From Cohnella zeiphila (GTDB lineage: Bacteria; Bacillota; Bacilli; Paenibacillales; Paenibacillaceae), in NCBI RefSeq assembly GCF_014212055.1, contig NZ_JACJVO010000035.1, positions 26,552 through 90,551 of the forward strand: a stretch of DNA of 64,000 nucleotides, read 5' to 3'. This document shows positions 9,115-17,942 of this stretch, one piece after another (position 1 is the first letter of the stretch; every line of letters starts with the position of its first letter). The notes under the pieces are model-generated. The model had not been told where the DNA came from, did no database searches, and saw only the letters and a program-made list of their open reading frames with translations. The position numbers and the translations under genes are program-made.

Positions 9115-11145
9115 TCAAGGATTCGGATTGACGGCATCGCGGAAATCGTAATAGACCAAACGGCGAGCCTCATTGTCGAAGGTCACTAGCCCCATACCCG
9201 AAATGCCGTTCAGCGACTGGTTGTAATTATCGCGTTCCTTGTAATCTTTCAAGTTCCAGAACGTGTATCCCGCCATGAAGTCCTTCCGGGCGACCGCCTG
9301 GTCCCAGTGAAGCTTGAACTTGTTCGCCTGCCATTCCTCGGTGCCGGCCGTGTCCGCGGAACCGTGGGTGCCGTAGATGGACCAGGTGCCGTTCTCGGTA
9401 ATCAATATCGGCTTGTCCGGATACTGCCGGTGAACGGCATCGAGCGTCGGCCCCAGATCGCTGTCTTTCATGTAAAAATAGCCGAAGTACTCGTTGAACC
9501 CGATCACGTCGGCAAGGTCGAACGCCGGATCCCAGCTGCTGCTGGACGCCCATGTGACCGGCCGGTTCTGCAGGTCGACGCTCTTCACCGCCTGCTTCAT
9601 GTCCGCCAGCCAATTCCGGTACGCGGTCGGATCCGAGCCGATCGTCGATTCGTTCTGCAGCGACCACAGGATCACGGAAGGATCGTTCGCCTGATTCCAG
9701 GCCATGGTCAGGGCAAGCGCCCGGGAAAGACCGTACGTTTCGGTCTGGGTTTGAATGCTTGCCGTATCGACCCACATGTTGTCGAGATCGTCCATCACGA
9801 GCAAGCCATGCTTATCGGCATATTCGTAGACGTAGGGATGGCGGTTGTATACGCTGTTGCGGATGAAGTTCGCCTTCAGATCGGTCACCAGGCCGAGCTC
9901 GGCGTCGTACTCCTCCTTGGTCATGGACCGGCCGCTCGCCGCCGTCTCCTCATGCCAATTGACGCCCTTCAGGAAAATTTGCCTTCCGTTCAGCATCAGC
10001 TTTCCGTTCGCCGCCTCGATGGTGCGCATGCCGTACCGGACCGACAGCCGGTCGTCGACGGAGCCGTGTCCGTTCTGAAGCTGACCTTCTCCATTGCCCT
10101 TGTACAAAGCGACGGACGCTTCGTACACATTCGGAGTCGCCGTATCCCAGGGCTGGGCTTCCGGGATCGGAAGATCGAACGAGACGACCTTCGCTTCGCC
10201 GGGCCCAATCGTGACTTCCCGGTTCTGAATGCCGCCTCCGGTTCCCTCGCCCGGGTCCGCCGCGACGAGCCTCGATTCTTCCTTCTCGCCGTGATTGTAA
10301 AGGACGGCCGCCAGCCGAAGCCGGTGATCCTTCGCCACGGTTAACAGCTTGCTGACCGTAACCTGCGAGGAAGCTTCCAGGTAGACGCTGCGCGTGATCC
10401 CGGCATATGGCCAGTAGTCGACCGGACCGGGCGGCAGCTCCGTCTGGGATCGGATCGGCTTCGGATTCGGCCCCGTATAGGTATCGAAGGAAGGTCGCCG
10501 ATAGACTCTCACCGCGATCACGTTGTCTTTGCCCGGCTGCAGCCGATCCCCGACATCGAGCGAGAACGGCGTATTGCCTCCTTCATGGGCCCCGACGAAT
10601 TCCCCGTTCACGTACACCCAGGTCTTGTAGCCGGCGCCGAGAAAGTTCAATTTCACGAACCGATTTTTCCAATTGGCATCCGGCTTGAGGTGCGTTCGAT
10701 ACCAGGCGTACCCGTCCCGGAACGCGCTCCCTTCTCCGAACCGGCTGCCGTCATAGGTGCCGAAGCCCGGCGTATCGTACAAATCCCAGCTGCCGGGCAC
10801 CTTCTCCGAAGCCCAGGAGGAATCGTCGAAATTCTGCTCCTGCCAACCGTCGGCCAGTCCTTGGTCTTGCGGGTCGAAGGCGAATTTCCACATTCCGTCC
10901 AACGACAGGTAGTCTCTGGCCGCTTCCGGAGAATCCCACGTATCGAACGCGGGCACCGGCTTGCCGTATTGATAGACCACATTGATGCCGTCAATCGGCT
11001 TGACGACGGTGTCCATCGGTTCCTTGGCGAAAGAATCCGCTTCCAAAATTCCGGTTGAAGAAGGTTCCGCCGAGGCGGCTGCCGGCCATCCGATCATGCA
11101 GGCCAGCAGCGGGACGACTAGCGCTTTCGCACGTGACAACTTCAT
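9115..11145 (-). CDS. Secreted glycoside hydrolase family 2 enzyme
   Basis: A 676-residue exported GH2 enzyme (beta-glucuronidase or beta-galactosidase type). An in-frame GTG lies 12 bases upstream, but ATG at 11145 has better spacing from an AGAGGTG site. The signal peptide ends near ASAEP. Domains in order are a jelly-roll sugar-binding domain (YLSLDGMWKFAFDPQ, FVKLNFLGAGYKTWVYVNG), an Ig-like domain, and a TIM barrel starting near GRQIFLKGVNWHEE. The acid/base glutamate is E499 in SLQNES, and the nucleophile is probably E584 in ILITENGTWS, the spacing and context expected for GH2. The FNEYFGYF and YTFWNLKDY motifs fit beta-glucuronidase relatives. It is expressed alone, with its own terminator. 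A role in trimming side sugars of a polysaccharide handled by the flanking genes is inferred. Confidence 0.9.
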   Translation of the reverse strand: MKLSRAKALVVPLLACMIGWPAAASAEPSSTGILEADSFAKEPMDTVVKPIDGINVVYQYGKPVPAFDTWDSPEAARDYLSLDGMWKFAFDPQDQGLADGWQEQNFDDSSWASEKVPGSWDLYDTPGFGTYDGSRFGEGSAFRDGYAWYRTHLKPDANWKNRFVKLNFLGAGYKTWVYVNGEFVGAHEGGNTPFSLDVGDRLQPGKDNVIAVRVYRRPSFDTYTGPNPKPIRSQTELPPGPVDYWPYAGITRSVYLEASSQVTVSKLLTVAKDHRLRLAAVLYNHGEKEESRLVAADPGEGTGGGIQNREVTIGPGEAKVVSFDLPIPEAQPWDTATPNVYEASVALYKGNGEGQLQNGHGSVDDRLSVRYGMRTIEAANGKLMLNGRQIFLKGVNWHEETAASGRSMTKEEYDAELGLVTDLKANFIRNSVYNRHPYVYEYADKHGLLVMDDLDNMWVDTASIQTQTETYGLSRALALTMAWNQANDPSVILWSLQNESTIGSDPTAYRNWLADMKQAVKSVDLQNRPVTWASSSSWDPAFDLADVIGFNEYFGYFYMKDSDLGPTLDAVHRQYPDKPILITENGTWSIYGTHGSADTAGTEEWQANKFKLHWDQAVARKDFMAGYTFWNLKDYKERDNYNQSLNGISGMGLVTFDNEARRLVYYDFRDAVNPNP

Positions 11146-11269
11146 TGCAACTTGCACCTCTCCTTCGTCGGTTCTTTATTTTCACCTCCCAGTATAATCC
11201 TCTCTTCGCGGTAGCGAACGTAATATCCGGCTGTCCAGCCACATCATCGGGCTAAGTTGGCTTCGTCCT

Positions 11270-12604
11270 CTATTGTGCTTCCTCCACATGGACGAATGCG
11301 ACTTCTCTTCCCCCTCTTGCAAGCTTGGCGATCCCGTAATAGACGAGGCCGAACGCCAGCCATCCCGCGCCCAGCATCAAGGATGCCAGATCCAGCCGGG
11401 TAATCAGGTAAAAGACGAATCCGGCCCCGATCAACGGGCAGCCGAACCGGAAAATCCAGTCGCCGGCGGAGCGCCTTCTCTCCCTCACGATGTAGTGGAA
11501 GACGACGGACAGATTCACGAACAGAAACGCGGTCAAGGCGCCGAAGTTCACGAATTTGATCGCCGTATCCAGATGGATAAAAAGAGCGAACAGCGAGACG
11601 ACGCTGGCGAGGACGATGTTGAAGACCGGCGTGCGAAACCGGGAATGCACCGAGCCGAAACTTCCGGCCGGAAGGATATGGGACCGGCCCATCACGAACA
11701 TCATGCGGGAAACGGTGGTCATCGAGGACATGGATTGGGAGAGAATCGAGAAGATGATGACGAAGGTGAAGATGGAGGCCAAAGCGCTGCCGCCGATCGT
11801 TCCCATGAGCTCGAAGCCCGCCGAATCGATGTTTTTGAAAGAGTAGCCCGGGTACATCTGTTGAATCAAGTAGGCGGTGGCGAAGTATAGCAGCGCCGCG
11901 ACGGCGACGATGATCATGATCGCCCGGGGAATCGTTCGGCGGGGGTCCTTCGTCTCCTCGGCCATCGTCGTCACGGAATCGAATCCGAGGAAAGAGAAAC
12001 AAACGAGCGATGCTCCGGCCAGCAGCTCGGAGACGGTAACGCCGTCCGCGCCGCCGAACGGGTTGAAGCCCGCGCTCAAGCCGCCCTGCACCGCTTTGTA
12101 GACGAGAAGGGCGCAAAATCCGGCGATAAAGAAGATTTGCAGGAGCACGAAGATCCGGTTGACGTTGGCGGACGTCTTGATGCCGATAATGTTGACGATC
12201 ATCACGATCAGCGTGATCAATACGATCCAGAAGGCCGAAGGAACGGACGGAAATTGGGCGTGAAGGTTGATGCCGAACATCAGAACGGCGATGATGCAGG
12301 AGAACAAATAATCGAGCAGAATGGCCCAGCCGACGACGAAGCCGAGGAACGGATGCATCGACCTGGATACGTACGTATAGGCGGACCCGGATTCCGGATA
12401 AGCCTTCGACATCTCGCCGTAGCTCCCCGCCGTAAACAGGATGGCGACGAATGCCAGGACGTAAGCGGCGAGCAGCATGCCATGGGCCCCTTCGCTCAGC
12501 ACTCCGAAGCTCGTAAAAAAGATCATCGGCGACATCCAGGCTAGCCCCATGGCTACGACATGGTACAATGACAGGTTTCGTTTCAGACTAACGGGTTTGA
12601 TCAT
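11270..12604 (-). CDS. APC-family amino acid/amine permease
   Basis: A 444-residue transporter of the amino acid-polyamine-organocation superfamily with about 12 hydrophobic segments. The start MIKPVSLKRNLSLYHVVAMG at 12604 is chosen because a GAGGGGG site precedes it, even though an in-frame Met exists 28 codons upstream. The first helix region (VVAMGLAWMSPMIFFTSFGV) and the SFLGFDSVTTMAEETKDPRR segment are characteristic of the family. The gene is divergent from the DUF1989-carboxylase-allophanate hydrolase operon. Amino acid permeases are a known companion of such clusters, so uptake of guanidine, a guanidino compound or urea is a reasonable inference, but the substrate is unproven. The shared intergenic region carries a GlnR/TnrA-like box that could control both directions. 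Confidence 0.88.
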   Translation of the reverse strand: MIKPVSLKRNLSLYHVVAMGLAWMSPMIFFTSFGVLSEGAHGMLLAAYVLAFVAILFTAGSYGEMSKAYPESGSAYTYVSRSMHPFLGFVVGWAILLDYLFSCIIAVLMFGINLHAQFPSVPSAFWIVLITLIVMIVNIIGIKTSANVNRIFVLLQIFFIAGFCALLVYKAVQGGLSAGFNPFGGADGVTVSELLAGASLVCFSFLGFDSVTTMAEETKDPRRTIPRAIMIIVAVAALLYFATAYLIQQMYPGYSFKNIDSAGFELMGTIGGSALASIFTFVIIFSILSQSMSSMTTVSRMMFVMGRSHILPAGSFGSVHSRFRTPVFNIVLASVVSLFALFIHLDTAIKFVNFGALTAFLFVNLSVVFHYIVRERRRSAGDWIFRFGCPLIGAGFVFYLITRLDLASLMLGAGWLAFGLVYYGIAKLARGGREVAFVHVEEAQ

Positions 12605-12736
12605 CGCAATTGTCCCCCTCGTCAACTCCCCAACGGAATCGGCGTGATAATACTTCACATTATTAAGGCGGAAATTCTTAAAAATCAAGTGAGAAATTTA
12701 TTTTTTTTCTTCCGTATTGCCAATCTCTAAATTTGG

Positions 12737-12753
12737 TGTTAACATTCATGACA
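12737..12753. promoter_or_regulatory. GlnR/TnrA-like nitrogen box
   Basis: The 17-bp sequence TGTTAACATTCATGACA fits the GlnR/TnrA consensus TGTNA-N7-TNACA exactly. It lies in the divergent region between the APC permease and the riboswitch-controlled operon, just upstream of the aptamer. One such match per window could occur by chance, but its location next to nitrogen-scavenging genes makes it credible. It overlaps the region where the operon promoter should lie, which favours repression under good nitrogen supply. Confidence 0.5.
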
Positions 12754-12773
12754 TAACAAAACTTCATAACCAA

Positions 12774-12878
12774 ATGTTTTCTAGGGTTCCGGATTGCCCC
12801 GCAATCGCCTGGACCGAGAGAAAACGCATCGGTCCGCGAACCGATGTACACGGCGGGATAAAAGCCCGGGAGAACCGT
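12774..12878 (+). ncRNA. Guanidine-I (ykkC) riboswitch aptamer
   Basis: The sequence contains the hallmark conserved blocks of the ykkC RNA in the right order: CTAGGGTTCCGG near 12781, CTGGACCGAGAG (12809-12820), ACACGGCGGGATAAAAGCC (12848-12866) and CCGGGAGA. A variable GC-rich hairpin (GCATCGGTCC/CCGATG) lies between the second and third blocks. In characterised members, binding of free guanidinium prevents the overlapping terminator and turns transcription on. Here the aptamer precedes the DUF1989, carboxylase and allophanate hydrolase genes, which matches the known guanidine-degradation regulon. This identification is by sequence recognition; no covariance search was run. Confidence 0.93.
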
Positions 12879-12926
12879 TCAGAAAGATTTTCTTTTTGAC
12901 GATTCTTCCAGGGCTTTTTTATTTTT
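12860..12926 (+). terminator. Riboswitch expression-platform terminator
   Basis: The 3' strand of the aptamer, AAAAGCCCGGGAGAA (12860-12874), can instead pair with TTCTTCCAGGGCTTTT (12903-12918), followed by a T-rich tract TTATTTTTTC. The two structures are mutually exclusive, as expected for a transcriptional ON switch. The ribosome binding site of the first gene (GAGGAGG) starts just after the T-tract. Confidence 0.88.
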
Positions 12927-12945
12927 TCTTCGAGGAGGATTTCCC

Positions 12946-13668
12946 ATGTCGAAACTGTATGCCATCACGCTAGGCCCGGGCCACAAATGGTCGGCCTGCG
13001 TCGGAAGCGGGAAAACGATCCGCATGACCGCGCATGGAGACCGAGCCAATCTGTCCGGTTTGTTCTTCAACGCCGCGCATCCGTCCGAACGCTACAATAT
13101 GCCGGACACGCTGAAGGCCCAGCATACCGCCCGCCTGACCGCGGGCCACATTCTGATGAGCGACCAGGGCAAAGCCATGGTCTCGATCGTCGAGGATGAG
13201 GTCGGCTGGCACGACCCGCTGTCCGGCTACTCCACAAGACAGGGCACGGACGACAGGTACGGGCATACGTCCTACCAGACGAACCGCAACGAATGGCTGA
13301 GAAGCGGGGAAGAAAATCTGACGGTCGAGCTGTTCCGCCATGGCCTCGGCGTTCGCGATCTGGCGCCGCCGGTGAACTTCTTCTCCCAAGTCGCATGCGA
13401 GGCCGACGGCACGATGCGGTACGTGCCCCAGCCCGCGGCGGGCCGATCGGTGACGCTGCGCACGGAGATGAGCTTGCTGATCGTCCTCTCGAATACTCCG
13501 AACCCGCTCGATCCTTCCGGGGTCTATCCCGACGCCGCGATCGAGCTGCGGATCGAGGATGCGATGCCGGTCCGGGAAGACGACCCATGCTTGACGCGGT
13601 GCGGCGAGAACCGCCGGGCCTTCGAGAATACATGGAACGCAAAGATGCTGCTGAAGGGGGCTTACTGA
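12946..13668 (+). CDS. DUF1989 urea carboxylase-associated protein 1 (carboxyguanidine deiminase subunit)
   Basis: A 240-residue cytoplasmic DUF1989 protein, first gene of the riboswitch-controlled operon. The start has a GAGGAGG site. Paired DUF1989 proteins next to this carboxylase have been shown in other bacteria to form carboxyguanidine deiminase (CgdAB), which converts carboxyguanidine to allophanate and ammonia. Conserved blocks seen are GWHDPLSGYS, RDLAPPVNFF and LLIVLSNTPNPLDP. Compared with its partner gene product, it lacks the cysteines found in the blocks around positions 99-128 of that protein, so it may be the non-catalytic or accessory subunit. It is followed after a single base by the second DUF1989 gene. 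Which subunit name (A or B) applies is not decided here. Confidence 0.88.
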   Translation: MSKLYAITLGPGHKWSACVGSGKTIRMTAHGDRANLSGLFFNAAHPSERYNMPDTLKAQHTARLTAGHILMSDQGKAMVSIVEDEVGWHDPLSGYSTRQGTDDRYGHTSYQTNRNEWLRSGEENLTVELFRHGLGVRDLAPPVNFFSQVACEADGTMRYVPQPAAGRSVTLRTEMSLLIVLSNTPNPLDPSGVYPDAAIELRIEDAMPVREDDPCLTRCGENRRAFENTWNAKMLLKGAY

Positions 13669-13669
13669 G

Positions 13670-14335
13670 ATGAGCGAATATCGGAACGCAACGAGCCAGC
13701 TTCGCGAGGAAGACGCCGTCTACTCTCGCGTCATTCCGGCGGGAGACGGCTGGATCTACGACCTGCTGCCCGGTCAGACGCTTCGGATTGTGGATCTGGA
13801 GGGCAACCAGGCCGTCGATACGCTGTTCTACTTGACGGACGACCCGGGCGATCGCTACAGCGCGATCCGGACGATTACCGGTCAGCGCAATTTGTACCTG
13901 ACGACCGGCTCCGTCCTCGTGTCGGAATCCGGACGCCCGATGCTGAAGATCACGGCCGACACCTGCGGCCGGCACGACACCATCGGCGGCGCCTGCTCGG
14001 CCCAGAGCAATACGGTCCGCTACGCGCACGAGAAGCTGCCGATGCACAATTGCCGGGACACCTTCATGAAAATGCTGTCGCAGCGAAGCGAATACGGCAA
14101 GCGCGACCTTGCGCCGAACGTGAACTTCTTCATGAACGTTCCGGTGACGCCCGAGGGCGGTCTGGAATTCGCCGACGGCGTCTCCGGTCCCGGCCGTTAC
14201 GTGGAGCTGCACGCGCTTGAGCCGGTCACGGCGCTGATCAGCAACTGCCCGCAGCTCAACAACCCTTGCAATGCGTACAACCCGACGCCGGCTCAAGTTC
14301 TCATCTGGGATAAGGGAGAAGATGCCCATGTTTAA
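13670..14335 (+). CDS. DUF1989 urea carboxylase-associated protein 2 (carboxyguanidine deiminase subunit)
   Basis: A 221-residue DUF1989 protein and paralogue of the gene just upstream. The stop of the first gene and this ATG are separated by one base (TGAGATG), so translation is probably coupled. Blocks visible are GNQAVDTLFY, the motif DTCGRHDTIGGACS (Cys99, His102, Cys109), MHNCRDTF (Cys128) and RDLAPNVNFF. The cysteines and histidines look like a metal or catalytic site and are absent from the sister protein. In the established pathway the two proteins act together on carboxyguanidine. The last codons overlap the start of the carboxylase gene, showing tight operon packing. Confidence 0.88.
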   Translation: MSEYRNATSQLREEDAVYSRVIPAGDGWIYDLLPGQTLRIVDLEGNQAVDTLFYLTDDPGDRYSAIRTITGQRNLYLTTGSVLVSESGRPMLKITADTCGRHDTIGGACSAQSNTVRYAHEKLPMHNCRDTFMKMLSQRSEYGKRDLAPNVNFFMNVPVTPEGGLEFADGVSGPGRYVELHALEPVTALISNCPQLNNPCNAYNPTPAQVLIWDKGEDAHV

Positions 14336-17300
14336 TAAAGTGCTGATCGCCAACCGCGGCGCCATTGCCGTCCGAATCATCCGAACGCTCAAAAAAATGG
14401 GCATCACCTCCGTCGCGGTCTTCACCGACGCCGACCGCGACAGCCTGCACGTCTCGCACGCCGACGAGGCGGTCCGGATCGGAGACGGCCCCGCCAAAGA
14501 CAGTTATTTGAACGCAGAGCTTATTCTGCGGACCGCGCTGGAGACAGGCGCCGAAGCTATCCACCCCGGCTATGGCTTCCTCAGCGAAAACACGGCGTTC
14601 GCCCGCGCCTGCGCGGAGCGCGGCATCGCGTTCATCGGCCCTTCGCCCGAACAGATCGAGCTGTTCGGCCTCAAGCATACGGCCCGCGCGATCGCCATGG
14701 AAGCGGGGCTCCCGCTGCTCCCGGGCACCGGGCTTGTCGGCGAGATCGAAGAAGCCCTCCGGCTTGCCGCCGAGATCGGTTATCCGGTCATGCTCAAGAG
14801 CACGGCCGGCGGAGGCGGGATCGGCATGCGCATCTGCGAGGACGAGCGCGAGCTGCGGGAGGCATTCGATTCGGTCACGCGTCTCGCGGCCGCCAACTTT
14901 AACGACGGCGGCGTCTTCCTTGAGAGATATATCCGCCGCGCGCGTCATGTCGAGGTGCAGATCTTCGGCAATGCGTACGGCGAGGCCGTGGCGCTCGGCG
15001 AACGCGACTGCTCCGTACAGCGGCGGAATCAGAAAATCGTCGAAGAGACGCCGGCTCCTCTGTTCCCCGAAGCCGTCCGGACCGACATGCACGAGCATGC
15101 GCGACGGCTTGCCCATGCGGCCGGCTACCGCAGCGCGGGAACGGTCGAATTTCTGTACGATCCGGACGAGGAGCGCTATTACTTCCTCGAGGTGAACACG
15201 CGGCTTCAAGTCGAACACGGGGTCACGGAAGAGGCGTTCGGCATCGACCTGGTCGAGTGGATGATTCGCGAGGCCGACGGATCGCTGCGCGGACTCGAGG
15301 ATCTGGCCGGCAAGTCCGCGGGACACAGCCTCCAGGTTCGCCTTTACGCCGAGGACAGCGTGCATGACTTCCGTCCGAGCGACGGCCGGATCGACGATGT
15401 ACGCTTCCCCGACGTGCGCATCGAGACATGGATTCAGCCCGGACTGAACGTCACGACGCTATACGATCCGATGCTGGCCAAGATCATTGTCCGGGCCGAG
15501 ACCCGCGAAGCGGCCATCGACCGGATGATCTCGGCTCTCGGAGAACTTCGCGTATATGGGCTTGCGACGAACCAATCGTACATCGAGTCGTTTCTGCGAA
15601 CGGCCTCTTTTCGCGAGGGGCACGTATACACCTCGATGCTGCAGGGCTATACGCCGCGCGAGCATGCGATCGAGGTACTGGACGGCGGCGTGCAGACGAC
15701 CGTTCAGGATTATCCCGGCCGGAACGGCTATTGGGACATCGGCGTCCCTCCCTCCGGACCGATGGACAGTCTGTCCTTCCGCATCGGCAACCGCCTTCTG
15801 GGCAACGACGAATCCGCGCCGGGCTTGGAGATGACGTTGCGCGGCGGCTCTTACCGCTTCCGCGACGATATGCTGATCTGCTTGACAGGCGCGGACATGG
15901 GGGCAACGCTCGACGGAGCACCGATTCCGATGTACGCGCCGATTCAGGCGCCGGCCGGATCGGTGCTCGCGTTCGGCGAGGCGGCCGCCGGCATGAGATC
16001 GTACCTGCTCGTCGCCGGCGGGCTCGATATGCCGTTGACGCTCGGCAGCGCCTCGACCTTCACGCTAGGCGGATTCGGCGGCCACTCGGGCGGCGCGCTT
16101 CGCACCGGCGCCGTATTGGGCGTGAACCGGCCGGCGGATCCGGCGCGCCCCCTCTCTCCCTTGGCTCCGGCGTCGCGTCCCGAGCCGGCGAAGGAATGGA
16201 CGATCGGCGTCATCCCGGGCCCGCATTGCACGGAGGAATACTTGCTGCCCGCCTATCTGGAGCAGCTGACCTCAACTTCCTGGGAAGTTCATTTCAACAG
16301 CTCGCGAACGGGCGTCCGCCTGATCGGGCCCGCCCCGCTATGGGCACGCGAGGACGGAGGAGACGCCGGGCTTCATCCCTCGAACATCCATGACAACGCG
16401 TATGCCGTCGGCGCGCTCGACTTGACCGGCGACATGCCCATCCTGCTCGGCCCGGACGGCCCGAGTCTCGGCGGCTTCGTCTGCCCGGTCACGACCGCTT
16501 CGGCGGAGCTGTGGAAGATCGGCCAGCTCCATCCGGGCGACAAGGTGCGTTTCGTCTTGATCACGGTCGAAGAAGCGGAAGCGCTGCGGCACGCTCAGGA
16601 ACGATTCTTGAACGGACTACCGACCGGGAATCCCCCTCTCCCCTCCCTGCCTGAATCCTCAAGCGGACGTTACGCGCCGCTGCTCGCATACGAGGAAGAA
16701 GGCCGCCGATTCCCGATCGCCGTCCGCTGCTCGGGCGACGAGAACATTCTGGTCGAATACGGCGAACGGGAGCTGAACCTGCTGTACCGGTTCCAGGTTT
16801 ACGTTCTTATGCAGGCGATCAAGGAAAGCGGCAGCATTCCGTACGTCGAGATGACGCCCGGCATCCGCTCCTTGCAGATTCATCTGAAGCCGGACCTCAT
16901 CACCGTCAGAGAAGCTGCGGCGAAAGTCATGGAGCTGGATCTGCGTCTGCCGGGACTGGAAACGATCGAGGTTCCGTCGCGCATCGTGAAGCTGCCGCTG
17001 TCGTGGGATGACCCCGCCACGCGGCTTGCGATCGAACGGTATCGGCAGAACGTCCGGCCCGATGCGCCGTGGTGCCCGAGCAACCTCGAGTTTATCCGTC
17101 GGATGAACGGTCTCGGCTCGCTTGAGGAAGTGGCCGAAGTCGTTTTCAACGCGAATTATCTCGTCATGGGACTCGGCGACGTATATCTGGGAGCGCCGGT
17201 CGCGGTCCCGCTGGATCCACGGCACCGGCTGGTGACGACCAAGTACAATCCGGCGCGCACCTGGACGCCAGAGAATGCCGTCGGCATCGGCGGCGCTTAC

Positions 17301-17942
17301 CTGTGCGTGTACGGCATGGAAGGCCCGGGCGGCTATCAATTCGTCGGACGCACGGTCCAAATGTGGAACAAGCATCGCGCCACATCGAACTTCGAGCCGG
17401 GCAAGCCCTGGCTGCTGCGCTTCTTCGATCAGATCCGGTTCTATCCGGTATCCGAACAGGAGCTGCTCCGGATGCGGGAAGACTTCCCGCGCGGCGACTT
17501 CGTCGTCGAGATCGAGGAGACGACCTTCCGCCTGGGCGATTATCTGGCTTGGCTCGACGGCATCAAGGAGCCTGCCGCTGCATTTCGGAGCCGGCAGCAG
17601 CGGGCGTTCCAAGAGGAGCGCGCGCGTTGGAAGGAACTCGGCATCGCCGAATACGTATCCGAGCCGGAGTCCGCCTCCTCTCAGGGGCAGGACGATCTGC
17701 CGGAAGGAAGCGTCGGCGTGAACTGCCTGATGTCGGGGAGCGTATGGAAGGTGCTGGTGCAGCCGGGCCAATCGGTGAAAAAGAACGACGTTCTGATCGT
17801 CGAGGAGAGCATGAAGATGGAGTTCTCCCAGCTGGCGCCGTTCGACGGCGTGATCGCATCCGTCTTCGTCGAGACGGGCGATCAGGTTCGAGCCGGCGAT
17901 TGCATCGCGGCGATCTACGCCATGGAAGAGGTGAGAAGCTGA
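14328..17942 (+). CDS. Guanidine/urea carboxylase (biotin-dependent, urea carboxylase family)
   Basis: A 1204-residue biotin-dependent carboxylase. ATG at 14328 (MFNKVLIANRG) is chosen over the ATG six bases upstream because of AAGGGAG spacing. Domains in order: biotin carboxylase (about 1-450, with the glycine-rich ATP loop KSTAGGGGIGM and EVNTRLQVEHGVTE), a KipA/AHS2-like carboxyltransferase half (about 465-770, TTVQDYPGRNGYWDIGVPPS), a KipI/AHS1-like half (about 780-1010), and a C-terminal biotinyl domain (EESMKMEF, Lys1163). The family carboxylates urea, but members that follow a ykkC riboswitch and DUF1989 genes use guanidine, giving carboxyguanidine at the cost of ATP. The riboswitch context favours guanidine here. 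The stop overlaps the next start (TGATG form). The gene is full length. Confidence 0.93.
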   Translation: MFNKVLIANRGAIAVRIIRTLKKMGITSVAVFTDADRDSLHVSHADEAVRIGDGPAKDSYLNAELILRTALETGAEAIHPGYGFLSENTAFARACAERGIAFIGPSPEQIELFGLKHTARAIAMEAGLPLLPGTGLVGEIEEALRLAAEIGYPVMLKSTAGGGGIGMRICEDERELREAFDSVTRLAAANFNDGGVFLERYIRRARHVEVQIFGNAYGEAVALGERDCSVQRRNQKIVEETPAPLFPEAVRTDMHEHARRLAHAAGYRSAGTVEFLYDPDEERYYFLEVNTRLQVEHGVTEEAFGIDLVEWMIREADGSLRGLEDLAGKSAGHSLQVRLYAEDSVHDFRPSDGRIDDVRFPDVRIETWIQPGLNVTTLYDPMLAKIIVRAETREAAIDRMISALGELRVYGLATNQSYIESFLRTASFREGHVYTSMLQGYTPREHAIEVLDGGVQTTVQDYPGRNGYWDIGVPPSGPMDSLSFRIGNRLLGNDESAPGLEMTLRGGSYRFRDDMLICLTGADMGATLDGAPIPMYAPIQAPAGSVLAFGEAAAGMRSYLLVAGGLDMPLTLGSASTFTLGGFGGHSGGALRTGAVLGVNRPADPARPLSPLAPASRPEPAKEWTIGVIPGPHCTEEYLLPAYLEQLTSTSWEVHFNSSRTGVRLIGPAPLWAREDGGDAGLHPSNIHDNAYAVGALDLTGDMPILLGPDGPSLGGFVCPVTTASAELWKIGQLHPGDKVRFVLITVEEAEALRHAQERFLNGLPTGNPPLPSLPESSSGRYAPLLAYEEEGRRFPIAVRCSGDENILVEYGERELNLLYRFQVYVLMQAIKESGSIPYVEMTPGIRSLQIHLKPDLITVREAAAKVMELDLRLPGLETIEVPSRIVKLPLSWDDPATRLAIERYRQNVRPDAPWCPSNLEFIRRMNGLGSLEEVAEVVFNANYLVMGLGDVYLGAPVAVPLDPRHRLVTTKYNPARTWTPENAVGIGGAYLCVYGMEGPGGYQFVGRTVQMWNKHRATSNFEPGKPWLLRFFDQIRFYPVSEQELLRMREDFPRGDFVVEIEETTFRLGDYLAWLDGIKEPAAAFRSRQQRAFQEERARWKELGIAEYVSEPESASSQGQDDLPEGSVGVNCLMSGSVWKVLVQPGQSVKKNDVLIVEESMKMEFSQLAPFDGVIASVFVETGDQVRAGDCIAAIYAMEEVRS

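Noticed and set aside
17303..17941. Long N-terminal extension of allophanate hydrolase
   Set aside because: The frame is open upstream only because it shadows the carboxylase gene; the true start overlaps the carboxylase stop at 17942.
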